DNA of 64,000 nucleotides from Acanthosepion lycidas (taxonomy: Eukaryota > Mollusca > Cephalopoda > Sepiida > Sepiidae). Location: assembly GCA_963932145.1 (NCBI GenBank), contig OZ010599.1:49322787-49386786 (forward strand). Direction: 5' to 3'. Below, piece after piece: positions 1 to 12,420 of this stretch (the first letter of the stretch is position 1; every line of letters begins with the position of its first letter). The notes beneath the pieces were generated by a model. It did no database searches and was not told the DNA's origin. It saw only the letters and a list, made by a program, of their open reading frames with translations. A program made the position numbers and the translations under genes.

Positions 1-1137
1 GATTATATATGCATACTATATATGTATATTATATATATATATTATATATATGTATACTAGCAATATCTATTATTGTATCATAGCGAAATAAGTCATTTTC
101 TTCATCTTCTATGAAACAAATTGTAAATGTAACAAAAATATCAATAAATAGAATATATAGGAGGCACGACAAATCTAAATGAATATTTACGAATCTCAAG
201 AGACAAAAGACAAACAAAGACAAATTCAGTTTATGGCAGTGGAAAAACTGAAAGTAGAAGAAAGAATTATAAGGCAGATGTGCTACGCACATACTTCCGC
301 TCCCTTTTAAGGAAAGATTCCTTCAAGACCCTGTAGTGCTAATAAAAAATAAAATATAAAAATAAAATATATAAACAAAAATAAAAATGAATTAAAATTA
401 AAATAAGGCATTTGCACTTTCCTTTAAAAAACATTAACGCAATGACACTTTTAATGTTAGCCAATGCCAGAGTCTCAGAGCCTGGTCAAAAGGGCTTATA
501 AGCTCACACCTCTGAGCTAGATGAGGAGAAGGAGGACGACGGGAGGGGGTGGAACAAAAAGCGTTACTGCGGAGAAACCAGCCATATGTGAAGTAGTTAA
601 AAAGAGGTCATTTGCCAATGATATTTTCTGCCCTTTTCAGGGCCGAGAAAAAATACAATAGATTGACACTAACCTATTTCTAATATTAACAGTATTACTG
701 ACTTCAAAACTACCAATAGCGAAGTAATAGGGACATTTCTCATGACCGCTACCAATATCCGCCTTATAAACGAACATTTTGTTACGCCGAATGCCAAAGG
801 ACTCAATCTAAAGAATTTAAATAAATATACTTGATTATACCTACATCCAGTTCGTTTTATGTCCTAAGTTTCCCGTAAATAAACACCAAGACTCTCTGTA
901 CCACAACCTCAACCAAGCTGCAACATTGACCTTCTCCAGAACATCCAACCAATTTTTCTGTAACTGAAACACCGAGTATTTTGCATGGCCCATCTGTCTA
1001 AATGAGGTATCCTTGTAGGGAAATTCCTAACCACAAACCAACAAACTTATTTCGGTTTATCTTGGTTTCCCCTACTGTTTCATACTCTCTAGCTTCCTTA
1101 CCATCTCTCTCTCTCTTTTTCTCTCTCTCTCTCTTTT

Positions 1138-1168
<31 letters not shown>

Positions 1169-2430
1169 GTATGCTTTAGTGTAAATAAAACCCTGCTCAA
1201 TGCTTCAACTGAAAACCATTAAAAATCACGTTTCTACTATCACCAAATGACATTAGGCAATTTTGAATCAAGTAACAGCACTGTCCTCGCTAAATTTTTC
1301 TGGAAAATAAAAAGTGAAAAAATGATCCCCTGAAACTTTCAGCGGTCAGAGAAATAAATAAATAAATTTGTTTGTCTTTTAGAAAAATTAGTCACTCTAG
1401 TCTGCTCTAAAACATATAGATTACTATTATTAATATTAATATTGTTAATATTATTATTATTATATTATTAATGTTATCATATTATTAATATTAATAATAC
1501 CTATTATTGTTATTCGTATTATTATTATTACATCCATATTATAACTAGTATCATTCTTTTATCACTGCTTACCTATTGTTTTTATTATCAATATATTTCA
1601 ACTGGTTTACCCCAGAGTTATCCCCCTTGATACATAACGTATTTAATTTAACTACCAGTTGTTTAAATTGAAATTGGAATTTTAATTTTACGGATAAATT
1701 TGAACCTAAATTTAGATCACAGCGCAATTAAATATTTAATAGTAGTAATAATTTTTCCAACTAACACCGCGAAATGCACAAATTTTAACCAGATAATGTC
1801 CAGTTCTTTTGTATCTGATGATTGCATAGTGCATGGAACCTCGAGTCGTAATGTCGGCGTGGAGTATTGTAATATATATATATAACATACTTATTGATTT
1901 CATTAATGAAGTTTGAATGATCAGTTTCTAATGATCAGGAGGCACCTGCAGATTACGATTCGTTAACTTTTTTATCTACCGGAAATTTTTCTGAATATTA
2001 GTATTGATCTCTCCTATGTTTGTGACCTTTTTTTTATCCTGTCTCTGCTTTTCTACTTCTTTTGCCTTCCTTTTTGGTGGATTTTTTTTCTTTATTCGCT
2101 TAACGGAAAATAGACATATTGAAGTGAAATATGAATATTTAAAGTACTGCTACAAGTTGTCAAGAAGAGGTTCTAGTCAAGAAATCCATATAAAAAAAAA
2201 CAATATATTTTTCTTTTTATAAATGCACCATCGAATGATTTTTTTGTACGATTTTATTATTAATTATTGAGAAATTATTTCTCAGTAAATATCGCAAAAT
2301 TTTTTTAATTTCTCTACATCGTCATTTGGCCTAATTTTTCAGATGGCAGATTTCTTCTTTTTTTTTTCTGATTTCAGATTGAAACAAACCGTTAATCTAG
2401 GATTAACTTTCAAGTTAAGAAGGAAAGTAA
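1..2430. other. AT-rich intergenic DNA, no gene seen
   Basis: No reading frame here resembles a protein I know. The short open frames are low in complexity or fall in AT-rich sequence. Simple repeats include an AT-rich start (1-60), a CT/TTTCT tract at about 1105-1155 running into (TA)n, and ATT-rich sequence at about 1420-1535. I found no terminal repeats or splice-framed exons. Confidence 0.6.
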
Positions 2431-3010
2431 GAATCTAGTACTGAAGATTTTTTGATGAACATTGAAAATTTAAACCTAACATCGTTTTCGTTTGGCTACT
2501 TTGTGATAACAGCCTCACTAACTCAGCACTTACAATTAAACAACGCCTTTTTAGTTTTAATAAGTTAAGTACTTAACTTGATGATTCTCAAAAGTATAAA
2601 TAATTATTATTAATGATAAAAAATGATGCAATAAAAAGAGAAAATAAATATGTGAAAAAACCCACTATGATTTCCAATTAACAAAATCTATGTCTAAAAA
2701 GACTACTATTCTTCTTATCTTATCAAACAATGAAACAGATCATAATTTACCTGATTACCAGTTACCTGATTTAAAATTTTTAAATTTATGCTCGTGTCTT
2801 TGGCGAAAGTATGTCGTTAAATTAAATTACAATGAGCGGCATAATTGAACATCAAACAAAAGGATCATTTTTTTTATTAAATTGTAACTGTCGTGTTGTT
2901 ACACCACACGTATTATTTTTAAGAATGGTCAAACTCACAAAACCGACATATTTTTTTCATTTATTGATTCTATTTCTAATGATGAAAGAAACACCAATTT
3001 TTTGAAATCA
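2431..3010. repeat. Dispersed repeat, copy 1 (pairs with 27617-28060)
   Basis: This stretch aligns in the same orientation with 27617-28060 over several hundred bases. The best-conserved block is a 30-base run beginning TTGTGATAACAGCCTCACTA (from about 2501 here and about 27681 in the other copy). Further matched blocks follow, around CTTATCAAACAATGAAAC and at the ATTTTCATTTAT-like region near the end. No coding potential, terminal inverted repeats or tRNA-like boxes are apparent, so the class is unknown. Confidence 0.75.
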
Positions 3011-3074
3011 ACAATACTAAGATGAGGGAGATCATGTTGGAAAGAAAGAAAGAGACGAACAAACAAACAAACAA

Positions 3075-3076
<2 letters not shown>

Positions 3077-3148
<72 letters not shown>
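3077..3148. repeat. (CT)n microsatellite
   Basis: An uninterrupted run of about 36 CT dinucleotides. It creates spurious open frames on both strands (Leu-Ser repeats on plus, Arg-Glu repeats on minus) that should not be annotated as genes. Confidence 0.98.
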
Positions 3149-3150
<2 letters not shown>

Positions 3151-6091
3151 ATCCATATTTCAGTTGCTTTTCTTAAAAAAAAACTAAAAACACACACACA
3201 CTTTTTAGCAACGCAAATTTTACAGTTAACTTTTCTTCTAAGTACATTTGAAACCAGAAATCTGGTAGATGAACATCTGTCTTCCGATTGCTGTAAGGAA
3301 GCAACTTTAACCGACAATAAATAAATACGTTGTGTCGGGATTACCCATATTTTGCCTTCATGGTTGGCAAATACATACCCACACACATACCAAAAAAGGA
3401 AGGGAATGTCTTCATAAGCACTTTCTTTTTCTATTAGCAAATGCTTTATGTCACTTGGGTAATTCCATCAGTACATGAAATGAAAAGATCATTGGCACCA
3501 TCCCCTTCAGTCTGTTCTCACCACCGTGCGCGTGAACTTAACAAAACTGGAATTTCCACTCAAGTCAAAAATAGTTCTAGAAGGGAAATAAACTGTAGGA
3601 GTGTTATGAAAACTAAAATATGTTTTTTACTTCTTCTATTTTTTTTTTTTTTTTAAGAATAAGTGAATTTTGAATTGTTTACTGAAAAAAATAATTGGAA
3701 TTTTCATAGTTTCTTCTTTTTAGTCTTTTACGGTAACAATTCTATTTTCGAATTATCTGTGTATGATACCATTTTTGTTGTTTGTGTCAAATTTTTCAAA
3801 GTATTCTAAAGTTTCTAAACTGTTTTATTTTTTCGACTCATTATTTATAAATTGACTACTTATTTCATTTCAAGAAAAAAATATTTAAATAAATATTATC
3901 TTTTATATTTTATTTCATTACGAACTACTTCTTACAAGGAGTTCGTTATTTCATTACAAACCGGATTTTTAAAAACTATGTGAATAATAAAAACAAAACT
4001 AAAATGTTTGCGTTGCCAAAGAAGTTCTTAGAAAACAAAATAAATTAAGAAAAGAGAAAGTGAAGAAGAAAATCCACTGATTAAATGAAAAAAATTTTCG
4101 AAAAACAAAGACACTTTCCTAACAAGATTTTATAAATTCATTGTTACATTTTTCCTCTTTAACTATAAATCTGCTTTTCTTTTGTATTTTAAAATTTTAT
4201 TGATCTATTTTTCTAATACTTTTCTTTCTGCAGAACGAGTGAAGAAAAAGAATTTAACTCCCCCCCGCCTAAAACGTTTGTGAATTTAATTCACAATTCA
4301 TTGCAGTTGGGGAGCGTTTTTATTTAGAGATGATAGATAAAAAAATAAATAAATAACAGAACCAACACTGTGTATGCTAGAAAATGTATTAATTACACTT
4401 TAGTGTAACTAATGAGAAAGTTTGCAGCATTCTTCTGGTGGCTCGAAGCGAAGAGTTGCATGATGAGACCAATAGAGATGTTCAAGTAAACAAACGCTTA
4501 ACGACGCTGAAAGTTAATTCAACTACGAAACCGAATCATGCATTCATTTCTGCTTCCCCCCCCCCCTCTCTATCATCTATGGATTACTACATTAAAAAAA
4601 TAGTAGATCCTCTAACTTTGAGTGGCAGCCAGTCTAGGAAAGAACCAACGTAAAACCATTCCATTATCTTTCCAAAAAGTTATAGCAATTCCCATTTAAC
4701 AAAGAAAAATAATCTGGGGTGAGCCAGGATCGCCGAGTAGGGATATGTACATAAAAAATAAAATAAAACTTTCAATGTATGAATCTCTACACGTATCTCA
4801 GCCATTAACGTTTCGGTTTAAGTGATAAACGATACGTCTTTCACCTGGTATCGAATTAGTAGTCCCAAAGGTGTGTTGGTCTCTTTACGAAATTGGCTTT
4901 CTTTTTTAACAAAAATATTTCATTTTATGAACGTTAAATGATAAAAAATAGACTATACTTCGGAAAAGAATTTGGCTTTTTTATTTGTAATATAATTATG
5001 ATGATAATTAATTTCAGAAGTCAATTTCTTTATGCATCCTAATGGCACTTAGGCCCATCAAGGGATAAAAAAACATGACACACAACTATTTTGCAATATA
5101 ATTTCTTTCCTTTTCAGTGCACTTATTTTAGATCCAATTTTATTTTATAGAGGGAAAATATAAGATCAGCAGACTTATTGCTCCTCCTTCGTATATCAGG
5201 CATGTAGATGGTGGATGTGTTTTCCAATTTGTCAAAATAGAACAAAGATTAAATAACTGTTTGTGAGACTCACTCACTCCTAAATCAATCAATCCCTTTC
5301 ACTTAGAGAGAGAAATAGAGCGTAATAACTCCTACTCCTGAATGTGTTTTCCAATTTATTGAATCTTACTATCTTTTTTTTTTTTTTTTTCCCTATTCTA
5401 TTTATCTTATTTTATGTTAGTTTAGGGATTTTTGTTGTTTTTTTTGTTGTTTGTTTTTTTTATACGCATTACGTGTTTTCCAACTCAACAAATTAAAAAA
5501 AAAACAAAACAAAACACAGCTCTTTTTATTTGTTCCTTCTTTTTTTTTTTCTTTTTTTTTTGACACTGACTTTTAAAATTAGAGCTTTTAAAATTAAATT
5601 GTTATATAACCTTGCAAAAAATAATGTAACAGCTGCAAAAATGAAAAAAAAAAAATTAAATATTTGTAAAAGGTTCACACCAACTTTTACTTTACATTTT
5701 TCAGACAAGTCTTTATATTTAGTTTTCTTTTAATAAAAAAGAAAAAAAACTCTTGTTACGAACAACAACGGGATGAATTTCAACATCACACTGATTTTTT
5801 TTTAAATTAATATACTTAACTAAGTGTAGAATATTTTTCAGTTCATTTTGAAAGAAGATGTGTTTCTAAAATAAATTATGCAAGCACCAACTCTCAAAAA
5901 TTTTTTTTTGAGTTTTATTGAAATTGAATTATTCTTGGCAATCTTCGAGAGGAACCTTTATGTTCACACTTGATATTGCATATTTCTTACGGAAATAACA
6001 TAATCGGGGATTTTCTTTTGTATAAATGTAAAAAGATGTCGTGAACACCTCCAAAATTACAAGGTACATACGTTATCGAAAAACAGAGTAA
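3149..6091. other. Intergenic DNA with poly-T/A tracts
   Basis: AT-rich sequence with many short homopolymers, for example T-tracts near 3641-3655, 5375-5392 and 5540-5562. There are scattered short open frames and none resembles a known protein. I see no convincing exon, RNA gene or complete mobile element here. Confidence 0.55.
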
Positions 6092-6099
6092 AACTCACC

Positions 6100-6403
6100 C
6101 AGTGGCGGACTGGATCGAAAATTTCTTCCGGGTAAACTTGTAAAAATCAAAAGGACTCTCCTAATCCCAAAACGCTGCATCAAGCAAGGAACTGGGGATA
6201 TCTATTAACTATCGAAAGAAATTATAGCACCAAAAAAAGCTTTATTTCAATCTTCCCAGAATCTAAGTATTTTTATTTTTTTTTTTTTCCTTTTATTTTT
6301 TTTTTTAGTTTTTACTTTTCTCGGTTAATTCTAAAGTGATGGACCATCACTTTGGAGCCCACCGGGAATTTTCCCGGTATCCCGGTTGGCCAGTCCGCCA
6401 TCG
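6100..6403. mobile_element. hAT-like miniature element (MITE) with 8-bp TSD
   Basis: The left end begins CAGTGGCGGACTGG and the right end carries the inverted counterpart CCAGTCCGCCA, with a decayed terminal CTG. The element is flanked by an identical 8-bp direct repeat, AACTCACC, at 6092-6099 and 6404-6411. An 8-bp duplication plus CAGTGGCGG-type ends is characteristic of hAT-superfamily elements. At 304 bp with no open frame it must be non-autonomous. Inner palindromic sequence such as GTGATGGACCATCAC near 6337 suggests a foldable interior. The assignment rests on termini and duplication length, not on a transposase. Confidence 0.8.
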
Positions 6404-6589
6404 AACTCACCGATAAAACATATTTCCACAAAGTTTTCTAATGAAATAAAGTATGCAATCCATTCATTAAATACCAAAAATTCCGTTCGAATCGGATAAT
6501 TCCCTGATTTTTGGCAGTTATTTTAAAACACCGGGTAGCGTTTTCGAAAAACGCATTCATTTTGGCGGTACCTAATAAATTACCATGAA

Positions 6590-6790
6590 TTCTTGGGAAA
6601 GATAGTGGAGTGGTTTCCTGTTGCTTTCTTCCAGGATTTGAATTCAGAGCTGTCTTTCTCTTTTCGGGACATAGGTGATAGTGGCTCTCAACAGATTCGT
6701 TTTCTTTATTATATGTGAATTGCCATGACTTGTTAAGTTGCCTTTTCCACGGTTTTGAATTCAGAGTTTTCCTTTTTAAGACTGATTACC
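6590..6790 (-). repeat. SINE-like fragment, reverse orientation
   Basis: Blocks here match the reverse complement of 10430-10560. Examples are CGGTTTTGAATTCAGA, the AGTGGAGTGGTTTCCTGTTG-like block, and GTGGCTCTCAACAGATTCGTTT opposite its counterpart. Two separated, inverted copies show a dispersed short repeat. The style (short, non-coding, tRNA-SINE body-like) is SINE-like, but I see no intact A/B boxes in this piece. Confidence 0.55.
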
Positions 6791-7369
6791 ACTTGGTGCC
6801 AGGGGAGAAAAGATGGCTTTAGAGCATTTGTGCGAAAGTGAACGGACTAAAACCGGGAATTTGAAACTTGGTTCACCGATTCCAATTTCTGCGCAGATAA
6901 CTGCAACACTACCCACACTACAAGCTGTTAAAAAAATAACAGTATTAGACAGGGAGGCGGGCAAGTGATTCTATGAGAATCGAACTGAATACGCTGACAA
7001 GAATCAAATGCCAAATGAACGAGAACACCTTCGCAAGAGGATAAAGATGTTTATTGTTTACATAATACACTCTGTGATATGGTCCATGAGTTAGCAGTGA
7101 CGATAATATTACAAAATAACTTCTTCCTTTGAATAACAACAATCGAGCAGAATCTTTAAGTTCTTAAAGCGAAATAAAAGAATTAATTATATCTTCAGAC
7201 GATTCATTCTTTCCTGTAACGATAAATTTGAAAACGCTTCAAAGCATCGATTAAATGTAAACGACAAATGAGCAAAAAATCGATTGTTACATTGTAAATT
7301 ATTAAAACCTCAAAACTTGAAGAATTTTACTTAAATACGTGAGTACTTCAAATAATCTGTAAAGCTTCG
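6791..7369. other. Spacer before the Tx1-like LINE
   Basis: Nothing recognisable apart from short, unrelated open frames on the minus strand. The LINE protein similarity starts near 7370-7400. Part of this stretch may be decayed LINE 5' UTR, but I cannot show it. Confidence 0.45.
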
Positions 7370-8640
7370 GAAATTAATTGGGTTCAGCAGGGAAACCATG
7401 GCAGAAGCACTCAAGGCATTCAATATCAGCCCGAAGGTACTGGCCAGAAGAACAAACGCCTTATGGGACATTCTGCTAACATTAGAACAACAGGCAAAGG
7501 ACTTAGCAGTTGACACTATGCCTACAAACTGAATATATGGGCACCCGTAGGACAAAGGTCACCGTCCATGGGGTGCAAGTAGATATTTCTCATGACAGAA
7601 TGGGGGCTTTCTTCGCCAAATTCGGAGAAGTCAACGAAGTAAAGGCCCTCATGAGTAAAGCTGTAATAGAGACTGGTGATATGGAGATTCAAACTTAACA
7701 GGAAACAGTTCCTGGAAATACCCAATATACTGGTTTACAGGGACAGGAAGATGCTTGTAGTTGTAGAGGGCAGGAGACCGTGTTGCTGGTCATGTGGGAC
7801 GTTGGGCCACATGGCCAAGGAGTGCCCCGCTAAAAGTGTAAAATCTTCTTCACTTCCAGCAACGACAACAGCAACAACAGCAGCAGTACAGGAAGAGGAG
7901 GGGGCTTCAAAGACAGACGGCGATTGGAAGGAGGTTACGAGGAACCGGAAATCGTTCAACGTTCAGTCTCCTCCAAGACGTTCAGTCTCCTCCAAGACAA
8001 ACAAAGAAGCAATCGCCACCACAGGAACGGCCAGAAAATCAGAAGGAGGTGCAACAACCAAAAGAGGTGCAGCAAAGGCGTGAGCACCAAGAACAACTGC
8101 AACAACAACAACAAATACAGCAACAACAACAACAGAGGAAAAAGAAGAAGCAGCAACAGATTGACACACCAATGGAGGTGGATAAAATGCCTCCACCTCG
8201 GGCATCATCATTGAAAAGAACCAGAGAAGAGGAGGAACCAACGCAAAGGCACTCTGACCGTAGCAGAGTGGAGAGGGGCATAGACAAAACCAGGTCACTC
8301 AGTTCCTGCTTCGCCAAGAAAAGCAAAAGATTCTCCAATCAAAGCAAGGAGCCTCTCTGCTTCCCCTTCCCATGATCCCCACCTCTTGCTCCAATTCTTC
8401 CCTTAGCTCTATGTCTACGCCCCCCCCCGCATCCACTTCTTCCCCTCCTCATCCGTCAAGGAGGAAATTTGTAAGGCCCTTTTTGCTTCGTCCCTGTCCA
8501 AACAAAATAAGGGCCCTTTTAGGGCTTTTGCTCAAAATGGACAGCATCGACAGCAAGTCGGTTGAGGATCCCTGGAATTTCCCACACGCCCCAGGAGTCA
8601 TTACCTGTGTGAGGGATACCGGTTGATACGGAACCACCTT
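7370..8640 (+). pseudogene. Tx1-like LINE ORF1 (gag-like, CCHC zinc knuckle), decayed
   Basis: A plausible start is the ATG at 7398 (MAEALKAFNISPKVLARR...). The frame breaks near 7531 and resumes as TEYMGTRRTKVTVHG. A CCHC zinc knuckle follows at about 7780-7830 (CCWSCGTLGHMAKECP), then a low-complexity Gln-rich stretch (about 8050-8160), a charged segment (TLKRTREEEEP-like) and a Ser/Pro-rich tail ending VEDPWNFPHAPGVITCVRDTG (8626). Several frame changes are needed, so it is not translatable as one protein. RNA-binding ORF1 proteins with a zinc knuckle upstream of an APE/RT ORF2 are typical of the Tx1/L1 group. ORF2 follows directly on the same strand. The family name is from memory of octopus Tx1 proteins. 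Confidence 0.75.
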
Positions 8641-8917
8641 TTTGAGGCTAAGGAGGCATATCCTAAAATAAGAGTTTTCAAATTGGACAATGCCAACTTA
8701 AAAATTTGAGAAATTTTTGTGCTGGGAGGGTCCCTGTGTCACTCCATCCATTACTATATAGAGCATTTAAGCTAACGTACCCCACGGACGACGGAGTTGG
8801 AAACAGGGAAACTGGGACAATCCGTCAAGGTCCTATCCGCTGCTGTTTTCTGACCTGTATGTAAGTAGGTGTTTTCTTTTCTAACTTTTCTATATTTTTT
8901 TTTTTCAGGCCTAGAAG

Positions 8918-10284
8918 ATGTCTATTAAGGGATCGGGGTAAGGCTGCCCACCTACTCCACAAGATCCCTTGTCTTTCGGCGTGGATGTCGCCGCGATCGA
9001 AGAGACCCATTTTTATCTGCAGCGTCGATGCGTGTATGAGGCGTACACTTGATGCGAAGGTGTACCTTGTGCATACCGATACCGAGGGCCGGTTAATCGT
9101 GGCCGATATTGCCGTGAAAAGTGATTCGTTTCGAGTCGTTGCGGTTTATGCACCCAACGACCAGGAGGAGCGGGTCTCGTTTTTTCGGCGGTTGGTGCCG
9201 TTCCTGGTGGATTCAACGCACCTAGTCTTGATGGGGTCCTGGAATGACATTCTGGAACATAAGTTAGATAGAGGGCGGGAGCTAGTGGGAGAAGGGGTGA
9301 TCGTAGCTTGTTTGATTTGATCGAAAAGTTTGATCTTGTCGATAGATAACGGTTCAATCACCCCGGGGGGAAGATGTGAACGTGGGCTCTTAATTGGCCA
9401 CCTGGATAGAATTTTAGTTAGAGGAGCCGACGTAGACTTGTTAGATTGTCCCACGTTCCACTGGGTAGGCTATTCGTTTGTTCCCGGGTGGCACATTCAT
9501 GAAGTCAAATCCCCGGAGGGGCACTTTCCTCGGGCCACTGACATGTGCGAGGCGTTTCGGCAGCATTTCGAAAGCCGCTTTACCAAGAGCCTGGTTTCCG
9601 TGAGGAGGAGTTTCGCAGCTATTTGGCTGACTTTCCTCGGCTTTCGTCGACTGAAGCGGCTAGCTGCGAGGGAGAGATTACGGAGGGCGAATTCTACACG
9701 GCATTGACGAAGGTCGGCAGAAGCAAGTCGCTCGGCTTGGATGGTTTGCACTATGAATTGTACTTGAGGCTGTCGCATATATTTGTCCCGATTTTGACAG
9801 TTGTGTTCAACAACTGGTTCCGGCAGGGGGCCATCCCCGACCGGTTCACCAGGGGTGTGATCGCGCTGTTGAAAAAAGGCAAGGATGCTGGGGAAAATTA
9901 GATGATCATTGGCCCATAACTGCTAAACACAGAGTTAAAGATTTTGGCCCAAATCCTGCGTTTGTAGTCAGTTGCCGAGTTTCTGTTGCGTCTTGTGCTG
10001 TGAAGGGGCGAACAATTCAGAGCAAACTGCATCTGATCCGCACGATCATAGAGGGTGTAAAAGACCACGATGAGGCCAGGCTGATCAATTTAGATCAGTT
10101 CAAGGCATTTGATAAGATTGACCATCGCTACCTTGCTGCTATCCTGCAGGCAACCAGATGCGAACCCGACTTCTGTCGGTGGATTAGACCCTGTACCACT
10201 ACTCAGAGTGCTGTGGTACAAATGGACGGAAAACGGTCGCGCGCTTTTGGTCTGTCTGCAAAATATTCAACTACAGTCTATTGA
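8918..10284 (+). pseudogene. Tx1-like LINE ORF2 (APE endonuclease plus reverse transcriptase), decayed and 3'-truncated
   Basis: A possible ORF2 ATG lies at 8918. The endonuclease starts with a decayed GVDVAAIEETHF-like motif (about 8980-9015). It continues as VADIAVKSDSFRVVAVYAPN (about 9100-9160) and LVLMGSWNDILEHKLDRGR (about 9220-9275), corresponding to the GDWN and DR motifs of APE nucleases. PTFHWVGYSF then jumps to HEVKSPEGHFPRA (about 9500), so about 200 residues between nuclease and RT are missing. The RT fingers/palm are visible as VGRSKSLGLDGLHYELYLRL (about 9712-9770), AIPDRFTRGVIALLKKG and LINLDQFKAFDKIDHRYL (about 10080-10135). The catalytic FADD block and the rest of RT are absent, as similarity ends near 10284. 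There are several frameshifts and stops, so this is a dead 3'-truncated copy. Confidence 0.8.
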
Positions 10285-10429
10285 CAGTGGCTTTCCTCCA
10301 ACAAGTATATGTGTGAAACTGACACATATACAAATTAACTTTTGGTAAAAAAAAGGTTCTTTGCAATCACACCCAGTTAGGGATAAAAAGCAGAGTAGAA
10401 TGGGCTTTCCACTGTTGGGTTGCAGTCTG

Positions 10430-10870
10430 TCTAAAATAAGGAAATTTCTGAATTCAAAACCGTGTAAAAGGCGACGGGAAACCACTGCACTATTTAAAGA
10501 ATGGATAGATAATAAATAAATGAATCTGTGGAGAGTCGTGATCGTCTATGACCTGAAGAGACATGACATTAAAATCGTAGAAAACCGAAAATTAGATATT
10601 AACACCAACACTTCTAGGCCTTCAAGCCAGGATCATTGCTGGGTATCAGTTCTTTTCATTAATTAATGGGGAAGGTGCTGGTACCGGGGATTTCAGCACT
10701 TACCACTTAGTAGCACTTACCTCGTTGCACTAAAAGAGAGACCGGCGGTAAAATGGTAACGCCAGCATGACAGTAGTCGCGGTGATCATGCAATTTTTGG
10801 CTTAGCCGATGGCACTCCACGTTAACATAAATCTTATGTTACATCCTCCTCTCGTAAGAAGGTGGTTAAA
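10430..10870 (+). repeat. SINE-like composite repeat
   Basis: The first part (10430-10560) matches the reverse complement of 6590-6790. The later part (about 10690-10830), with a CCTCGTTGCACTAAAA block and an AACGCCAGCATGACAG block, matches 22860-22960 (CCTCATTGCACTAAAA, AACGCCAGCTTGATAG). These dispersed, short, non-coding and diverged copies suggest an old SINE family. The tRNA-derived head is not clearly visible in this copy. Confidence 0.6.
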
Positions 10871-11277
10871 TACATTGACATTTCTTGATCTTCGCACTGG
10901 GAACTTAGCCCACTAATCAATGTCCTAAAGTTGTAACTTTCATTGATAAATCGTTTTTGTAGATCTTTATTGGAATAATACAAATATAGCACGATACAAG
11001 ATTCAAAAAGTACTCATGAAAGTAGTACAGTTTCTCGAAGAATGTTGTTTCGGTCATAAATGCTGATTATGTGATTGGCTTGTTAAATGAAAGCAAAAAA
11101 AAAAAAAACTTTTAAAAACAAAATTACAACTTGATGTAATTAACACCATAACGAAATTATATACTTTGGTATTATTTGTTTTATTGGAAAGACCCGCTTG
11201 GCTTATGGAAAACACATAAACAAAATTAACGATGATTATTACTAACTTGCTAGTAAATGTGAATGTCTTTCTATATA

Positions 11278-11357
11278 TTAGGTTGGTGCAAAAATAATGT
11301 CGTTTTCTCACATATGTTACTATGTGAGAAAACGACATTATTTTGGCACCAACCTAA
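11278..11357. mobile_element. Mariner-type MITE hairpin, copy 1
   Basis: A near-perfect palindrome with ends TTAGGTTGGTGCAAAA and their inverted repeat, flanked by TA on both sides (11276-11277 and 11358-11359). These termini are of the mariner type, very like the human MADE1/Hsmar ends. The 80-bp element has no coding capacity and folds into one long hairpin around a CATATGTTAC centre. Two other copies occur at 33502 and 45176. Confidence 0.9.
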
Positions 11358-11359
11358 TA

Positions 11360-11572
11360 TTTCATTACTGTAACCATGTGAAAAAGATGACTTTATCAGT
11401 TATACAATTGGAATCAAAGATAATCGTTGGTTGTTAATTTTGCTTTTCTCATTTTCATTGTCATTATTAGTGCCAGTTATGTAAGCTGCTTAGTTCTGGA
11501 ATTCATTTCAGCAAATTATTCTGTTATTTTATTGTTATTGCTCAAAAAGATGTCAAAAAGCTACACAAAAAG

Positions 11573-11634
<62 letters not shown>

Positions 11635-12420
11635 TTTAACATCCACGCCGGTGTTTTAACATCAGATTTCTCGAATCGTACGCGGCACAGTCAATCTCTA
11701 ATTATCTTGATTGGCTGTTGTCATTGAATCGATCCCGGTGATGTCCCATGTCGCGTAACCTCAATTGTCTTTAATCGGCGTTTTGATTTGATCATCAGCA
11801 ATTGAAGGGATGCAGGGACATTTCCGTTGTTTATATCAAAATATTTACACTTTGATCAGTTTCGCATCCAATGCGAAACTGATCATGGCACAGGCTCATG
11901 TCTCTGAATCTCAATTTAACTTTGAAAATCTATATTTTTTCAAGACAGAAAATTTTTTTAAATATTTTCTTAATAGTGGTTTATCCAGTGAAGATTTTGT
12001 ATATGTTGATATAGCTTTATCTTAAATTTTTAACAACTTTATGAAAAATAATATTATTTGTAAAAGCAATTACTCCTCTTCTTATTTTCTTCTCTACCTA
12101 AATTTACATCTTGTAGTCTCAAGAAAAAGATATAGATTTATTTGTTATTAGGAGCTCATTTTGGCAAACGCTTTCTAACGTCCTCTGAAAGTTGGCTTTG
12201 AGTTTTTATTGCTATTAAACTTGATATAATTTCCAACCAACTAGAACCAACAATGGATCTATGAGTTGTACGTTTATTTACGACATAACAGTCAATGTGT
12301 TGTTTTGTAAATGGCATTATGCACACCATAATTACAAGTATGCAGGTACATGCATACACAGATTTTTCTGATGATCAAAATTTTGATTCTTGTTTCAGAT
12401 GTAGAAAATACAATTAGGTG
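11360..12420. other. Intergenic DNA with (GATA)n
   Basis: It contains a (GATA)15 tract at 11575-11634, then a stretch with more G+C at about 11640-11830 of unknown nature. Nearby open frames have no recognisable similarity. Confidence 0.6.

Noticed and set aside
3022-3324. Open frames across the (CT)n tract on both strands
   Set aside because: They are products of a dinucleotide repeat (Leu-Ser or Arg-Glu runs), with no conserved flanks.
7735-8338. Minus-strand Leu/Val- and Cys-rich open frames
   Set aside because: They are antisense shadows of the Gln-rich part of the LINE ORF1.
11575-11634. CRISPR-like array
   Set aside because: It is a plain (GATA)n microsatellite. No spaced repeats of CRISPR type occur anywhere in the window.
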